A DNA stretch of 64,000 bases from Flavobacteriales bacterium (GCA_020635815.1 JACJZB010000006.1:62001-126000), one strand, 5' to 3'. Positions 42,901-51,240 are shown, numbered from the stretch's first letter. A program made the numbers and translations. Notes: generated by a model not told the origin, from the sequence alone.

Positions 42901-43099
42901 GACCAGACAATGCTTGAAGAGCTAAAATCACTCTTTCTTTCATTTCTGATGCAGCCTTATTGGTAAAAGTTACCGCTAAAACATTCTTATATTGGTTATC
43001 TGTATCATTTTCTAGGGCAATTTTAAGGTACTCTTTTACAAGGGTAAACGTTTTACCAGAACCCGCAGAAGCATTATATACAGCAAAATTATTCATCAT
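39926..43099 (-). CDS. UvrD/AddA-like helicase-nuclease subunit
   Basis: A 1057-residue superfamily 1A helicase with a nuclease domain. Walker A is ASAGSGKTFTLVKEYL (near residue 10), motif Ia AVTFTNKAASEMKERV, motif II YLIDEFQDTS, motif III VGDAKQAIYRFRGG, and motif V/VI VKIMSIHKSKGLEFPVVIYP with NILYVALTRPKDRLYIL. The C-terminus carries the RecB/AddA-type nuclease motif FIIDYKTGNQ (Asp, Lys) plus a Gln-x-x-x-Tyr motif. These enzymes resect double-strand breaks. The AddB-like partner is not next to it in this window. Start ATG-ATG; either is possible. Confidence 0.92.
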   Translation of the reverse strand: MMNNFAVYNASAGSGKTFTLVKEYLKIALENDTDNQYKNVLAVTFTNKAASEMKERVILALQALSGQKLLEGTPKHLMDALLLPIEKGGLGATQEQIVARSKKVLKSILHNYGNFAIGTIDKFTHKIIRTFAHDLHLPLNFDIELNENEVLDKSIDLLISEIGSNEKITKLLVEYAGKKAEDEASWHIEKDLKNFAKNLIKEEGEFHLQQLRDLTIDDFEEIKKELSGSIKSFEKELTSLATTAIAEVQSKGINEKSFSRSFYTDYWKKLLKFKDFTPTPTFLKIINGEQNWYAKTVPQDQKDLIDTHQDEFIAWYNSSKALIDKKGEEYIINKLLIKNIYNLAVLNEIEKTIQEYKKENSVLSISDFNKKIAKIVASEPIPFIYERLGEKYKHYLIDEFQDTSIIQWHNLIPLVDNSLADGKFSMIVGDAKQAIYRFRGGEVEQIIKLPYLHNNNNNELIKERETAFVRNYKEENLASNFRSKAEVVDFNNQFFSFIANNLSGDYKEIYNNLSQHFAADNIGGGVEIDLLEAEDKDEFDELTYNRILEIIEHTTSETEGYKLEDIAILTRGNKEGSAIASILLEQGIPVVSSESLLLNNSAEVKFLLNVFNFLASPKEVSFQLPIINYLVNNQFKTDKLIDIYNHKNFNTLEVYLSSKALTLDYKNIANYSLYELTEYLIRHFNLSQEVNIYIQFFLDKIQEYAARFDNSVVNFLEWWENKSSKFSIVIPDGINAVKIMSIHKSKGLEFPVVIYPYADSMSKNTEDFSWINDTNIERFKTAILPLSAALKGTRYEAILTNEVEKSKLDLINILYVALTRPKDRLYILSKLYKAPKKASQSEAINISKLFFDYCELNPAKKINESAYQFGTFLPLKRDEEEKQDKNEEFTAVVYNNWRDKIEISFQAPEIWETEHLESATEYGRLIHKILADIETIADLESVIKKYLSAGIINPKEAEDISQEIKDILSLPTIKPFFTDLDKVINETSILLPSGKTYQPDRVVQKNNETFIIDYKTGNQEASHLMQLANYQTILLEMGYTNVKSYLLYIKDRELVSL

Positions 43100-43194
43100 T
43101 AATAGTATTTAGTTATCAGTTAATAGTGGGTCAGTAATTAGTATTTTTATCTACTATTTTCTTTACTTCTTCCAAACATCCATCTTCCAACACA

Positions 43195-44511
43195 TTAATT
43201 CTTACCTTCTTTAGGCATTTTACTTGTTACTCTTAAAATAAAATACCCAATTATCCCAGAAATTAAAGACCCTATAATAACTCCAACTTTTACTGAATTT
43301 ATACTTATTAAATTGCCATCAAAAGCTAAGTTGGCCATAAAAATTGACATTGTAAATCCTACTCCTGCAATAGCTGCAATTCCTAATATTTGTTTAAAAT
43401 TGACTCCTCTTGGTAATTCGGTAATTTTAAATTTAATTCCTAAATAAGAGAATAATGCAACACCTAGAAATTTTCCAACTAATAAACTAATAGCAATATT
43501 AGTCATCAGCGAGAAATTAAAATCATAATTTAAACTAATTACAACTCCTGCGTTTGCAAAAGCAAAAACAGGTAAAATAAAGTAAGCAATTATACCGTGT
43601 AATCTATGCTCAAGGTGTTGTAAAGGCGAACGGACTTCAAAAATCAAATCATCTAAATTATCGATACACTTCATCTCTTTTTTAGTTAATAAATGCTTTT
43701 CGCTATCGTCAGATACGTTTACTATTTTATTTGAAATATTACTAAGGTTAGTTGAAAACAACTTGATATTAGTTCTTCTTTTTATTGGAATGGTAAATGC
43801 TAAAAGAACACCCGCAATGGTTGGATGGATTCCAGATTTCAGGAATAAAAACCAAATTACTATTGCTAAAATAATACCAATGGTAAACGAATATCTTTTC
43901 TTATAATAAAGTAATGCTAAAAATGCTATGAGGATAGCTCCATAAAGAATAAAAATCCAATTTATAGTTAAACTATAAAATACTGCAATAACCAAAACTG
44001 CTGCAATATCATCTATAATTGCAAAAGCAGTTAAGAATATTTTTAGGCTGAGAGGAATTCGTTTACCCAAAGTACTTAAAATCGCTAGAGCAAAAGCGAT
44101 ATCTGTAGCCATTGGTACTCCCCATCCTTTTGTAGTTTCTGGATTCTGATTTAAAAATAAATACAACCCAATAGGTACCAAAACTCCACCTAAAGCAGCA
44201 ATAAAAGGAAAAACTGCTTTTTTTGCAGTATTTATTTCTCCTATTAATAACTCTCGTTTTAGCTCTAAACCAATTAAGAAGAAGAAAATTGCCATTAAAC
44301 CATCATTTATCCATAAGATTAATGGTTTCCGTAGTTCAAAGTTTTGAAACGATATGCCAATTTCATACTGCCATAAATTTTGATAATATTCACCATAAGA
44401 TGAATTTGCCCATATTAACGCTATAATTGTTGCTCCAAAAAGAAGCATTCCTGCCAAGCTTTCAGTTTTTACGAATTTTTGAAATGGTGTTAACAATAAT
44501 GTTTTAATCAT
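43195..44511 (-). CDS. nhaA: Na+/H+ antiporter NhaA
   Basis: A 438-residue NhaA with about 11-12 membrane helices. Motifs include FLIGLELKRELLIGE, GALGG-type AALGGVLVPIGLYL, and the essential aspartates in PMATDIAFALAIL and AFAIIDDIAAVLVIA; the C-terminal half has GVGFTMSIFMANLAF. It exchanges sodium for protons at the inner membrane. A cytoplasmic insertion of about 60 residues (around 245-300, with SNKIVNVSDDSEKHLL) separates the two halves, longer than in E. coli NhaA. Confidence 0.95.
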   Translation of the reverse strand: MIKTLLLTPFQKFVKTESLAGMLLFGATIIALIWANSSYGEYYQNLWQYEIGISFQNFELRKPLILWINDGLMAIFFFLIGLELKRELLIGEINTAKKAVFPFIAALGGVLVPIGLYLFLNQNPETTKGWGVPMATDIAFALAILSTLGKRIPLSLKIFLTAFAIIDDIAAVLVIAVFYSLTINWIFILYGAILIAFLALLYYKKRYSFTIGIILAIVIWFLFLKSGIHPTIAGVLLAFTIPIKRRTNIKLFSTNLSNISNKIVNVSDDSEKHLLTKKEMKCIDNLDDLIFEVRSPLQHLEHRLHGIIAYFILPVFAFANAGVVISLNYDFNFSLMTNIAISLLVGKFLGVALFSYLGIKFKITELPRGVNFKQILGIAAIAGVGFTMSIFMANLAFDGNLISINSVKVGVIIGSLISGIIGYFILRVTSKMPKEGKN

Positions 44512-44587
44512 CTATTTTTCTACTTTTTATACCTCAATTAGTATCTCATTTTACAGCTTTCAATCTCTATCATCCAATCCTTCTCCA

Positions 44588-45496
44588 CTACCCTTCAATA
44601 ATTAATTTTATTTTGTCTTCTAAACCGAGCGTCCCTTCAATCCAATTTATTTCAAACCCACTTCGTTCCATTTTCCTATACCAAGTCATTTGTCGCTTGG
44701 CAAATTGGTGAATAGCAACATTTAGTTTGTCAAACATTTCATTGTAAGTTATTTCTCCTAACAAATGTTCTGTGATTATTTTATACTCTAAGCCATAAAA
44801 TTTTAATTTTTCAGCAGTTACTCCACTATCCAACAACGACTTAACCTCTCCAATCATATCTTCTTCTTTAAATCGTTTTTTTAGGCGATTTGTAATGCGT
44901 TTTCTTCGTTCCTCTCGCTCAAATTTAATACCATAAATAGTGTGATTTATTTTAGGGAAATCACGAATTAAAGTCTCATTTTCTGCTTGGAATTTAGCAA
45001 TTTCAATTGCCCTAATTATTCGCTTTTTGTAAATAGTATCAGTTGTGTTATGAACTTCTTTTTCTTTTTTTAGAATGTTTACTAATTCATCAATTGGTTT
45101 TAATTCCAATTCAGCTCTTAGCTCCTTATTCTCTGGGATTTCTAAAAAACGATACCCTTTTAAAACAGATTCTAAATACATGCCTGTTCCTCCACACAAA
45201 ATAGCCCGTTTTCCCCTATTTAATATGCCTTCATAAACTGGTAAAAAATCTTTTTGATATTCAAACACATTATATTCTGCTCCTGCATCAATAATATCTA
45301 TTAAATGATAGGGAATATTTTTACCGTTAATTACAAAATCGGCTAAATCTTTCCCTGTTCCTACGTCCATTCCTCTGTAAACCTGACGAGAATCAGCACT
45401 AATTACTTCCCCATCAATCTTAGCTGCTAAATTAGTTGCCAATTTGGTCTTCCCCGTTGCGGTTGCTCCTATTATTACAATTAAATTCTTTTGCAT
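44588..45496 (-). CDS. miaA: tRNA dimethylallyltransferase
   Basis: A 302-residue MiaA. P-loop GATATGKTKLATNLA (residues 9-23), the substrate-binding ISADSRQVYRGMDVGTGK, and HLIDIIDAGAEYNVFEYQKD and KRQMTWYRKMERS near the C-terminus. It adds the isopentenyl group to A37 of tRNAs reading UNN codons, the first step toward ms2i6A. It is divergently arranged with the CNGKCHL-protein gene; about 50 bp separate the two starts. Confidence 0.96.
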   Translation of the reverse strand: MQKNLIVIIGATATGKTKLATNLAAKIDGEVISADSRQVYRGMDVGTGKDLADFVINGKNIPYHLIDIIDAGAEYNVFEYQKDFLPVYEGILNRGKRAILCGGTGMYLESVLKGYRFLEIPENKELRAELELKPIDELVNILKKEKEVHNTTDTIYKKRIIRAIEIAKFQAENETLIRDFPKINHTIYGIKFEREERRKRITNRLKKRFKEEDMIGEVKSLLDSGVTAEKLKFYGLEYKIITEHLLGEITYNEMFDKLNVAIHQFAKRQMTWYRKMERSGFEINWIEGTLGLEDKIKLIIEG

Positions 45497-45545
45497 TAAT
45501 GATTTTTCTCAGTTTTAATAAATTCTTTTGTATTACATTTGTATC

Positions 45546-45932
45546 GTGAGAATAACATCTCAAATATCATCAATTATTGTGGCTTTATTGTTTGTTTACA
45601 CGATAAACTTTAAATCTATTCTTACCATTAATTACATGGTGAATATTTCCGAAATTACTGAACTGTTTTGTGTAAACAAAGAAAAACCTCAGTTACAATG
45701 TAATGGAAAATGTCATTTAGTTACCCAACTAATTAAAGTTGAAAAAAATAAAAATAAATCTCCATTTTCAAATCAACAGTTTGCTTATAATTTAGATGTA
45801 ATTTCTATTCTTATCGACCAATTTTACAACTCAATTTTATCAGAAAAAGACATCAAAAATTCATTTCATTTTAATTCTATCCAAACAATAGAACATTTTT
45901 ATAGTGTTCCATCACCTCCACCTAAGGTTTAA
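45546..45932 (+). CDS. Small membrane-associated protein with CNGKC motif
   Basis: About 128 residues from GTG 45546; a TTG at 45528 is also possible and there is no early ATG. An N-terminal hydrophobic segment (ISSIIVALLFVYTINFKSI) is followed by LFCVNKEKPQLQCNGKCHLV, a motif seen in many small Bacteroidota proteins encoded beside metal-uptake genes. The Cys residues and His could bind copper. It is the first gene of the MbnP/MbnH cluster and ends in a Pro-rich SVPSPPPKV. Function inferred from context only. Confidence 0.7.
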   Translation: MRITSQISSIIVALLFVYTINFKSILTINYMVNISEITELFCVNKEKPQLQCNGKCHLVTQLIKVEKNKNKSPFSNQQFAYNLDVISILIDQFYNSILSEKDIKNSFHFNSIQTIEHFYSVPSPPPKV

Positions 45933-45978
45933 TATTTTTCTAAACAATTAATATTATTAACCCACTAAACAAGAAGTG

Positions 45979-47031
45979 ATGAACAGAAAATTAACCATTC
46001 TGTTCCTATTATGTTTTCCTTGCCAATTTTTGTTAGCTTGTGATTTATGTAGCGTTTATATTGGTATTCAGCCAAACGATTTTAAAAGCTCTTTTGGAAT
46101 AAGATATCGATATAGATTGTTTGAAGATAGATATACTTTCAACTCTTCAACAAACACATTAAGCAATAATAAAAATCAGCGTTTAGGAGTAAACAATCCG
46201 TTTTCTATCAATCATATTGATGAAGAACACTTAGGTGCAGACAAAAAAGATTTATTTTATAAAGAACAATACAACAGTTACGATTTAGTATTAAATATAG
46301 CATTAGGAAAACAATTTAATATATTAGTAAGCAACTCTTTTTCTGATAATTATATCTATAAAAATGACAGTCTAATTAACAACATTTCAGGTGTTGGTGA
46401 TATGAAAATTATTTTAAACCATAAACTTTTTTATACAAAAGTGAGTAGCGATAGTTTGACTAAAAATAGATTTTTACATCGACTAATACTTGGTGCAGGA
46501 ATTGAATTACCTACTGGCAGTTTTAATAAAAAATCTATTCAATCTTATGAAACTAAAGTAACTGGAAATACCATATTAGGTCAACCTTTAATGAAGCTTG
46601 ATCCTCACATACAATCTGGTACTGGAAGTTTAAACTATTTATTTTTAATACAATATTTAATCAAATTCAATGCTATTGGATGGAATACAAATCTTAGTTA
46701 TAAAATAAATACACAAAACAAAAACAGTTTTAAATTTGCTAATCGATTTAATTTATATTCATCCCTGTTCTTAATGACTAAAATAAACAAAAGCATAATT
46801 ATTATGCCCAATAGTGGTATTAGCTATGAATTTAGTGAAAGAGATAGTCAAAACAATATTGAAGAAATCGATTCTGGTGGTGAAGCTTTATTTGTGACTC
46901 CTGGTCTAAAATTATTGATCAAAAATGTAGCTTTTGATATAAACTACCACCAACCTATTCATAATTATTTATACGGAAATCAGCCATCCAATAAGGCTCG
47001 TATTATTGGCCAATTAACTTACAATTTTTAA
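45979..47031 (+). CDS. Outer-membrane/transporter-like protein of the MbnP cluster
   Basis: About 350 residues from ATG 45979 (GTG at 45976 is also in frame). A signal peptide ends at FLLACDLCSVYIG, leaving a mature N-terminal CxxC. The rest is a barrel-like series of amphipathic strands (SSFGIRYRYRLFEDRYTF, LVLNIALGKQFNILVSNSF, LHRLILGAGIELPTGSF) ending in ARIIGQLTYNF, a C-terminal Phe typical of outer-membrane barrels. The conserved CDLC at the mature end suits metal or redox chemistry. Found next to MbnP/MbnH genes in many Bacteroidota. Confidence 0.75.
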   Translation: MNRKLTILFLLCFPCQFLLACDLCSVYIGIQPNDFKSSFGIRYRYRLFEDRYTFNSSTNTLSNNKNQRLGVNNPFSINHIDEEHLGADKKDLFYKEQYNSYDLVLNIALGKQFNILVSNSFSDNYIYKNDSLINNISGVGDMKIILNHKLFYTKVSSDSLTKNRFLHRLILGAGIELPTGSFNKKSIQSYETKVTGNTILGQPLMKLDPHIQSGTGSLNYLFLIQYLIKFNAIGWNTNLSYKINTQNKNSFKFANRFNLYSSLFLMTKINKSIIIMPNSGISYEFSERDSQNNIEEIDSGGEALFVTPGLKLLIKNVAFDINYHQPIHNYLYGNQPSNKARIIGQLTYNF

Positions 47032-47056
47032 TTAATTTTATAAAAAACAGAAAACA

Positions 47057-47836
47057 ATGAAAACACAAAATAAATTTATAATGACACTTCTTATCTGTGC
47101 CTCAACCTTAATCATTTCTTGTTCTAAAGATTCTAGTACAGGTGGCGGTACAGCTACAGCTACTAGCAACTTAACCTTTAATTTTACTCATAATTTTGAT
47201 GGAGTAAATGTTTCAGCAACTAATTTTAATCAATTTGACTTTATTAATCTTAATGGAGACACCTTAAATTTAACCAAACTACGTTATTTAATTTCTGATA
47301 TTAGACTATTTAAAGCAAATGGTGATAGTATTTTAATTGATGACTACCTTTTGGTTGATGTTACTAACAGCACAGGATTAACTTTCTCTCCAACCGATGC
47401 TATTCCTACAGGCTCCTATACAGATATATCGTTCACTTTTGGTTTTGACAGTTTAGATAATCTTGTAAATTATCCCGACTTAAACTCGGCAAACTGGAAT
47501 TGGCCACCAAATATTGGTGGCGGTTACCACTTTATGCAAATGGAAGGTAAATACAAAGATTTGGGCAATGAAATTGGCTATGCATACCACATGGGTACAG
47601 CAAGTCCAAGTTCTGGTGTTTTTGAAGCAAACCATTTTAGAGCTGACTTAGGAGCCATTAACATTACTGGTGATGCAACCATAGAAATTAAAATGGACAT
47701 TGCAGAATGGTACAAAAACCCGAATACTTGGGATTTAAATGATATGCACAATATGTTAATGCCAAACTACAACGCCCAAATCAAAATGAATCAAAATGGT
47801 CGTTCTGTTTTTAGTTTAGGAACAGTTACTCAATAA
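47057..47836 (+). CDS. mbnP: MbnP-family copper-associated lipoprotein
   Basis: 259 residues with the lipobox LIISCSK (Cys about residue 22). The beta-sandwich core of the family is visible: LTFNFTHNFDGVNVS, LTKLRYLISDIRLFKANGDS, ILIDDYLLVDV, FTFGFDSLDNLVNYPDLNS, and ANWNWPPNIGGGYHFMQMEG with clustered tryptophans and HFRADLGAINI. In described MbnP proteins a Trp is oxidised to kynurenine by the partner MbnH and the protein binds copper; the Trp-rich segment fits. mbnH follows 53 bp downstream. Confidence 0.88.
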   Translation: MKTQNKFIMTLLICASTLIISCSKDSSTGGGTATATSNLTFNFTHNFDGVNVSATNFNQFDFINLNGDTLNLTKLRYLISDIRLFKANGDSILIDDYLLVDVTNSTGLTFSPTDAIPTGSYTDISFTFGFDSLDNLVNYPDLNSANWNWPPNIGGGYHFMQMEGKYKDLGNEIGYAYHMGTASPSSGVFEANHFRADLGAINITGDATIEIKMDIAEWYKNPNTWDLNDMHNMLMPNYNAQIKMNQNGRSVFSLGTVTQ

Positions 47837-47845
47837 TACCTTTAG

Positions 47846-47870
47846 GCAGCATTAATTCAATTAACGCTGC
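47846..47870 (+). terminator. Hairpin between mbnP and mbnH
   Basis: GCAGCATTAATT pairs with the complement strand AATTAACGCTGC with one mismatch, followed by TTATTTT. It may attenuate rather than fully stop transcription, giving less mbnH than mbnP. Confidence 0.5.
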
Positions 47871-47889
47871 TTATTTTAATTATAAAATT

Positions 47890-48984
47890 ATGAAAAGAAT
47901 TATTTTATATATCATTGTCTTTACATTTATTACTACAATCTACTCTTGTGCTAAAGAAGAGTTAGAAACACCTACTTCTTCATCTCCTCCTACAACAGAA
48001 ACAACACCCTACGAGCTAGATATTCCCATTTTATTTTCTCAAAACTTAATTGATCCTGTTATCCCTAATGATAATCCAATGACAGTTGAAGGCGTTGCTC
48101 TGGGAAGAAAACTTTTTTTTGATCCAATATTATCTGGTGACGGAACTCAATCTTGTGCTACTTGCCATGCACCACAATTTGCATTTGCAGAAAATACAGC
48201 CTTTAGTACTGGTATAGATGGTTTACAAGGAAACAGAAGTGCTATGCCTTTGTTTAATATGGCTTGGAATTGGAGTGAAAAATTATTTTGGGATGGAAGA
48301 GCAAGTAGTATTGAAGACCAAGCTTTAGGCCCTGTAGTAAACCCTATAGAAATGCACAACACTTGGCAAAATGCTGTAAGTTCGTTACAAAACCACCCTA
48401 ATTATCTACAATTATTTAATGGTGTTTTTCAAACTACAATTATCGATTCTTCATTAGTAGTTAAAGCCATTGCCCAATTTGAACGAACTTTAATTTCTGG
48501 TAATTCAAAGTTTGATCAATACTTAAGAGGAGAGGTGTCTCTTACTCCTGCTGAGGCAAATGGTTTTAATATTTTTATGGATGAAAGTAGAGGAGACTGT
48601 TTTCATTGCCATGGAAGTGCTAACCAACCTTTATGGACTGACAATGATTTTCATAACAATGGTTTAGATGCAACTTTTACCGACAATGGATTAGCTAATG
48701 TTACTGGCAACCCTAATGATAACGGGAAATTTAAAACCCCATCATTAAGAAATTTAGCATTTACAGCTCCATATATGCACGATGGAAGATTTATTACCTT
48801 AGATGAAGTGATTAATCATTACAGTGAAGGCTTAGTTAACTCCCCTACGATTGATCCATTAATGAAAAAAGTAGCTCAAGGTGGCGTTCAATTATCGCCA
48901 AACGATAAAGCCGATTTAAAAGCATTTTTATTGTCTTTAACCGATAATGATTTTATAAATAATCCTGATTTTCAAGCACCATAA
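47890..48984 (+). CDS. mbnH: Di-heme peroxidase, MauG/MbnH type
   Basis: 364 residues with lipobox YSCAKEE. Two c-type heme sites: CATCH at about residues 88-92 and CFHCH at about 236-240. The family blocks GRKLFFDPILSGDGTQS, LFWDGRASSIEDQALGPVVN and KFKTPSLRNLAFTAPYMHDG are present. These enzymes use a bis-Fe(IV) state to oxidise protein tryptophans; with mbnP upstream, MbnP is the likely substrate. It overlaps the next small gene by 1 bp (TAATG). Confidence 0.9.
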   Translation: MKRIILYIIVFTFITTIYSCAKEELETPTSSSPPTTETTPYELDIPILFSQNLIDPVIPNDNPMTVEGVALGRKLFFDPILSGDGTQSCATCHAPQFAFAENTAFSTGIDGLQGNRSAMPLFNMAWNWSEKLFWDGRASSIEDQALGPVVNPIEMHNTWQNAVSSLQNHPNYLQLFNGVFQTTIIDSSLVVKAIAQFERTLISGNSKFDQYLRGEVSLTPAEANGFNIFMDESRGDCFHCHGSANQPLWTDNDFHNNGLDATFTDNGLANVTGNPNDNGKFKTPSLRNLAFTAPYMHDGRFITLDEVINHYSEGLVNSPTIDPLMKKVAQGGVQLSPNDKADLKAFLLSLTDNDFINNPDFQAP

Positions 48985-49223
48985 TGGAAAGAAAAATTAA
49001 ACTAATTTGGGAATTTTATGGCCCAGATGCAGAACATACAGCAAAACATCACCAAGAACATTTAGGAGAGTTTGCCGAAAAGGAGAATCTTATTGAAGGA
49101 ATTTGTGGTGCAGAATATGTTACCGAAATGAAGTGGCTAGCGTATTTAATTTGTGTAGAGTCTGAAATGATAAAAGTTAGAGACGCATTAAAGCCTCTTC
49201 GTGGCGAATTGTTTGAGGAGTAA
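48984..49223 (+). CDS. Small conserved-type protein (79 aa)
   Basis: The product MERKIKLIWEFYGPDAEHTA, then KHHQEHLGEFAEKENLIEGI, is a compact alpha/beta protein with a His-rich segment (HTAKHHQEH) and two cysteines (GICGAEY, LICVES). Translation starts at an ATG overlapping the mbnH stop. It may be a metal-handling accessory of the cluster, but no family function is known to me. Confidence 0.65.
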   Translation: MERKIKLIWEFYGPDAEHTAKHHQEHLGEFAEKENLIEGICGAEYVTEMKWLAYLICVESEMIKVRDALKPLRGELFEE

Positions 49224-49405
49224 ATACCCCTTTTACAGAAAGAAGTTTTTTACATTTAACCAATTTTTTGATTTTACCATAAAAATCAGCAAACAACATT
49301 TAACTCAATGTAAGATGAATTTACCCTGAGCTAGTTTATTCTATGTGTAGTAACCGAAACAAAAAATTAAAACGTTCCAATAAAGACGTTAATGGAAACA
49401 CTACT

Positions 49406-50149
49406 TTACAAACTCTTGTTCAACAACTCTTTATCTAAAAGTAAATTAAAATACTTTGAGTTAGCAAAGTCTTTTAAGATTTTTAAATGTTCTATGCGGT
49501 GACAATCTGTACCCACAAAATCAACAAGGTTGGCATCAATTAGTTTCTCTCCTATCTTTTTCACATCTGGTCCGTAATGCCCTGTAAGTGATAATAGATT
49601 TAGTTGTAGCAAAACACTTTTTGCCTTCATTTCTTCAAATTTCTCGAAATTCTTGTGCCAATAATTATAACGTTCTGGATGTGCTAAAATTGGTTTATAA
49701 CCATTGGTTTGAAACTTAAACACAACCTCTTGTAAATTTTGAGGCTCTTGCATAAATGGCAATTCAAATAACACATGGTTATCTCCAAATGTTAATATTT
49801 GTTTTTCATCAATTAGTTTTTCTAAACCATCATCTAAATTGTATTCAGCAGCAGCAAACAACTCAATATCAATACCTTGATTTTTTAATTCTGTTTTTAC
49901 TTTTTCTAATCCTCCTAAAATAATTTCTGGTGTATTTTTATAATAATCGCACATAACATGTGGCGTAGTAATTATTTTAGAATACCCCATTGCTTTAAAT
50001 TCTTTAATTAAAGTAATAGTTGTTTCCATATCTGGAGAGCCATCATCTATTCCAGGAATTAAATGCGAGTGCATATCTGTTTTAAAAACAGAAAAGTCTA
50101 TGGGTAAATAGACTTCTTTTTTTTTGAATAAGCTGCTAAATAAGTTCAA
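49406..50149 (-). CDS. PHP-type tyrosine-protein phosphatase (CpsB/YwqE-like)
   Basis: 247 residues of the PHP fold: metal-binding DMHSHLIPGIDDGSPDMETT, IITTPHVMCDYY, AAEYNLDD, PILAHPERYNYW and DFVGTDCHR. These phosphatases dephosphorylate the tyrosine kinase (Wzc/CpsD) that controls polysaccharide chain export. Translation must start at TTG 50149, at the very edge of a tandem GGTTTAA repeat tract; an in-frame stop lies two codons upstream. It is the last gene of the polysaccharide cluster on this strand. Confidence 0.9.
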   Translation of the reverse strand: MNLFSSLFKKKEVYLPIDFSVFKTDMHSHLIPGIDDGSPDMETTITLIKEFKAMGYSKIITTPHVMCDYYKNTPEIILGGLEKVKTELKNQGIDIELFAAAEYNLDDGLEKLIDEKQILTFGDNHVLFELPFMQEPQNLQEVVFKFQTNGYKPILAHPERYNYWHKNFEKFEEMKAKSVLLQLNLLSLTGHYGPDVKKIGEKLIDANLVDFVGTDCHRIEHLKILKDFANSKYFNLLLDKELLNKSL

Positions 50150-50190
50150 GGTTTAAGGTTTAAGGTTTAAGGTTTAAGGTTTAAGGTTCA
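50147..50190. repeat. Tandem GGTTTAA heptamer repeats, about five copies
   Basis: Five consecutive GGTTTAA units with degenerate copies on both ends (GTTCAAG, GGTTCAAAG). The tract touches the TTG start of the phosphatase gene. Related 7-bp-periodic sequence occurs at 51241, 52357, 52397, 55378 and 55830. Confidence 0.85.
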
Positions 50191-50208
50191 AAGTTAAGCA
50201 TTTTAACA

Positions 50209-50242
50209 CACCCCGCCTTCGGCACCCCTCTCAAGAGGGGAA
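50209..50242. repeat. Dispersed palindromic repeat, copy 2 (inverted)
   Basis: CCCCTC-TCAA-GAGGGG preceded by CACCCCGCCTTCGGCA. Its complement matches the plan of the copy at 39873: TTCCCCTC hairpin, then a GGGGTG segment. It lies between the epimerase stop and the heptamer tract. Confidence 0.55.
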
Positions 50243-50244
50243 TA

Positions 50245-51234
50245 CTAATTTATATAATTTTCTTTAAACCAATCAATGGTAACAGCCAAACCGTCATCAA
50301 TACTAAACTCAGGATTAAAACCAGTTAATTCTTTAGCTAAAGAGATGTCTGCTAAAGAGTCTTTTACATCTCCTGGACGTTCTTCTCTGTAGATTGGTTC
50401 TACTTTATTTCCTACAGTATCTCTAATTTTAAAAAACAAATCATTTATAGTTGTACGACCACCAAAAGCAATGTTTAATATTTTTCCTTTTACTTCCTTA
50501 TCCGTAAACAATGCTTTTATGTTTGCTTGTACTGCATTTTCAACAAAAGTAAAATCCCTACTTTGTTCGCCATCGCCATTAATATATGGCGATTCATTTT
50601 TAAGAACAGCTTCCATAAATAATGGGATAGCTGCTGCATAAGGGCCATTAGGACTTTGATTTGGTCCAAAAACATTAAAATATCTTAACCCAACCACATC
50701 TAAATTGTAAGTTCTTGCAAAAACCTCTGCATACAACTCTTTTGTTCTTTTACTCACCGCATAAGGCGATAATGGATTTCCTATTCTGCTTTCCACCTTT
50801 GGTAATTCTTGGCTATCGCCGTAAACAGATGATGAACTAGCAAATACTACCCGCTTTACATTTGCATCTTTGGCACAGGTTAAAACAGTTAATAAGCCTG
50901 TTGTATTGGCGTGATGAGTAGCTAATGGATTTTCGATAGAACGAGGTACAGAACCTAATGCCGCTTGATGAGAAACATAATCCACCTCAGCCATTATTCG
51001 AGATACTAAATCTATATCCGTGATATCTCCTTCTATAAATTCAAAATTGGGTTGCCCAAAAAATTGAGCGATGTTTTCTTTATACCCGTTAGAAAGATTA
51101 TCTAACACAATTACATTCCCTGCATTGTATTTCATTAAATAAGTTACAATATTCGAGCCAATAAAACCAGCCCCTCCAGTAACTAAGAATGTTAAATTTG
51201 AAATATCTCTTTGATGAAAATTTTTATCGTACAT
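50245..51234 (-). CDS. UDP-N-acetylglucosamine(-uronate) 4-epimerase, WbpP/TviC type
   Basis: A 329-residue SDR epimerase. The Rossmann motif is TGGAGFIGSNIV; the catalytic Ser and YxxxK are ASSSSVYGD and SPYAVSKRTKE; HQAALGSVPRSIENPLATHH and the RDFTFVENAVQANIKA block are characteristic of the WbpP/TviC group, which prefers acetylated UDP-hexoses. It would supply UDP-GalNAc or, following the 6-dehydrogenase at 52472, UDP-GalNAc uronate. Substrate preference is inferred from family features. Confidence 0.88.
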   Translation of the reverse strand: MYDKNFHQRDISNLTFLVTGGAGFIGSNIVTYLMKYNAGNVIVLDNLSNGYKENIAQFFGQPNFEFIEGDITDIDLVSRIMAEVDYVSHQAALGSVPRSIENPLATHHANTTGLLTVLTCAKDANVKRVVFASSSSVYGDSQELPKVESRIGNPLSPYAVSKRTKELYAEVFARTYNLDVVGLRYFNVFGPNQSPNGPYAAAIPLFMEAVLKNESPYINGDGEQSRDFTFVENAVQANIKALFTDKEVKGKILNIAFGGRTTINDLFFKIRDTVGNKVEPIYREERPGDVKDSLADISLAKELTGFNPEFSIDDGLAVTIDWFKENYIN

Positions 51235-51240
51235 TATCCT

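Noticed and set aside
50147..50190. Tandem short repeats as a CRISPR array
   Set aside because: Units are 7 bp without spacers, and no cas gene is present anywhere in the window.
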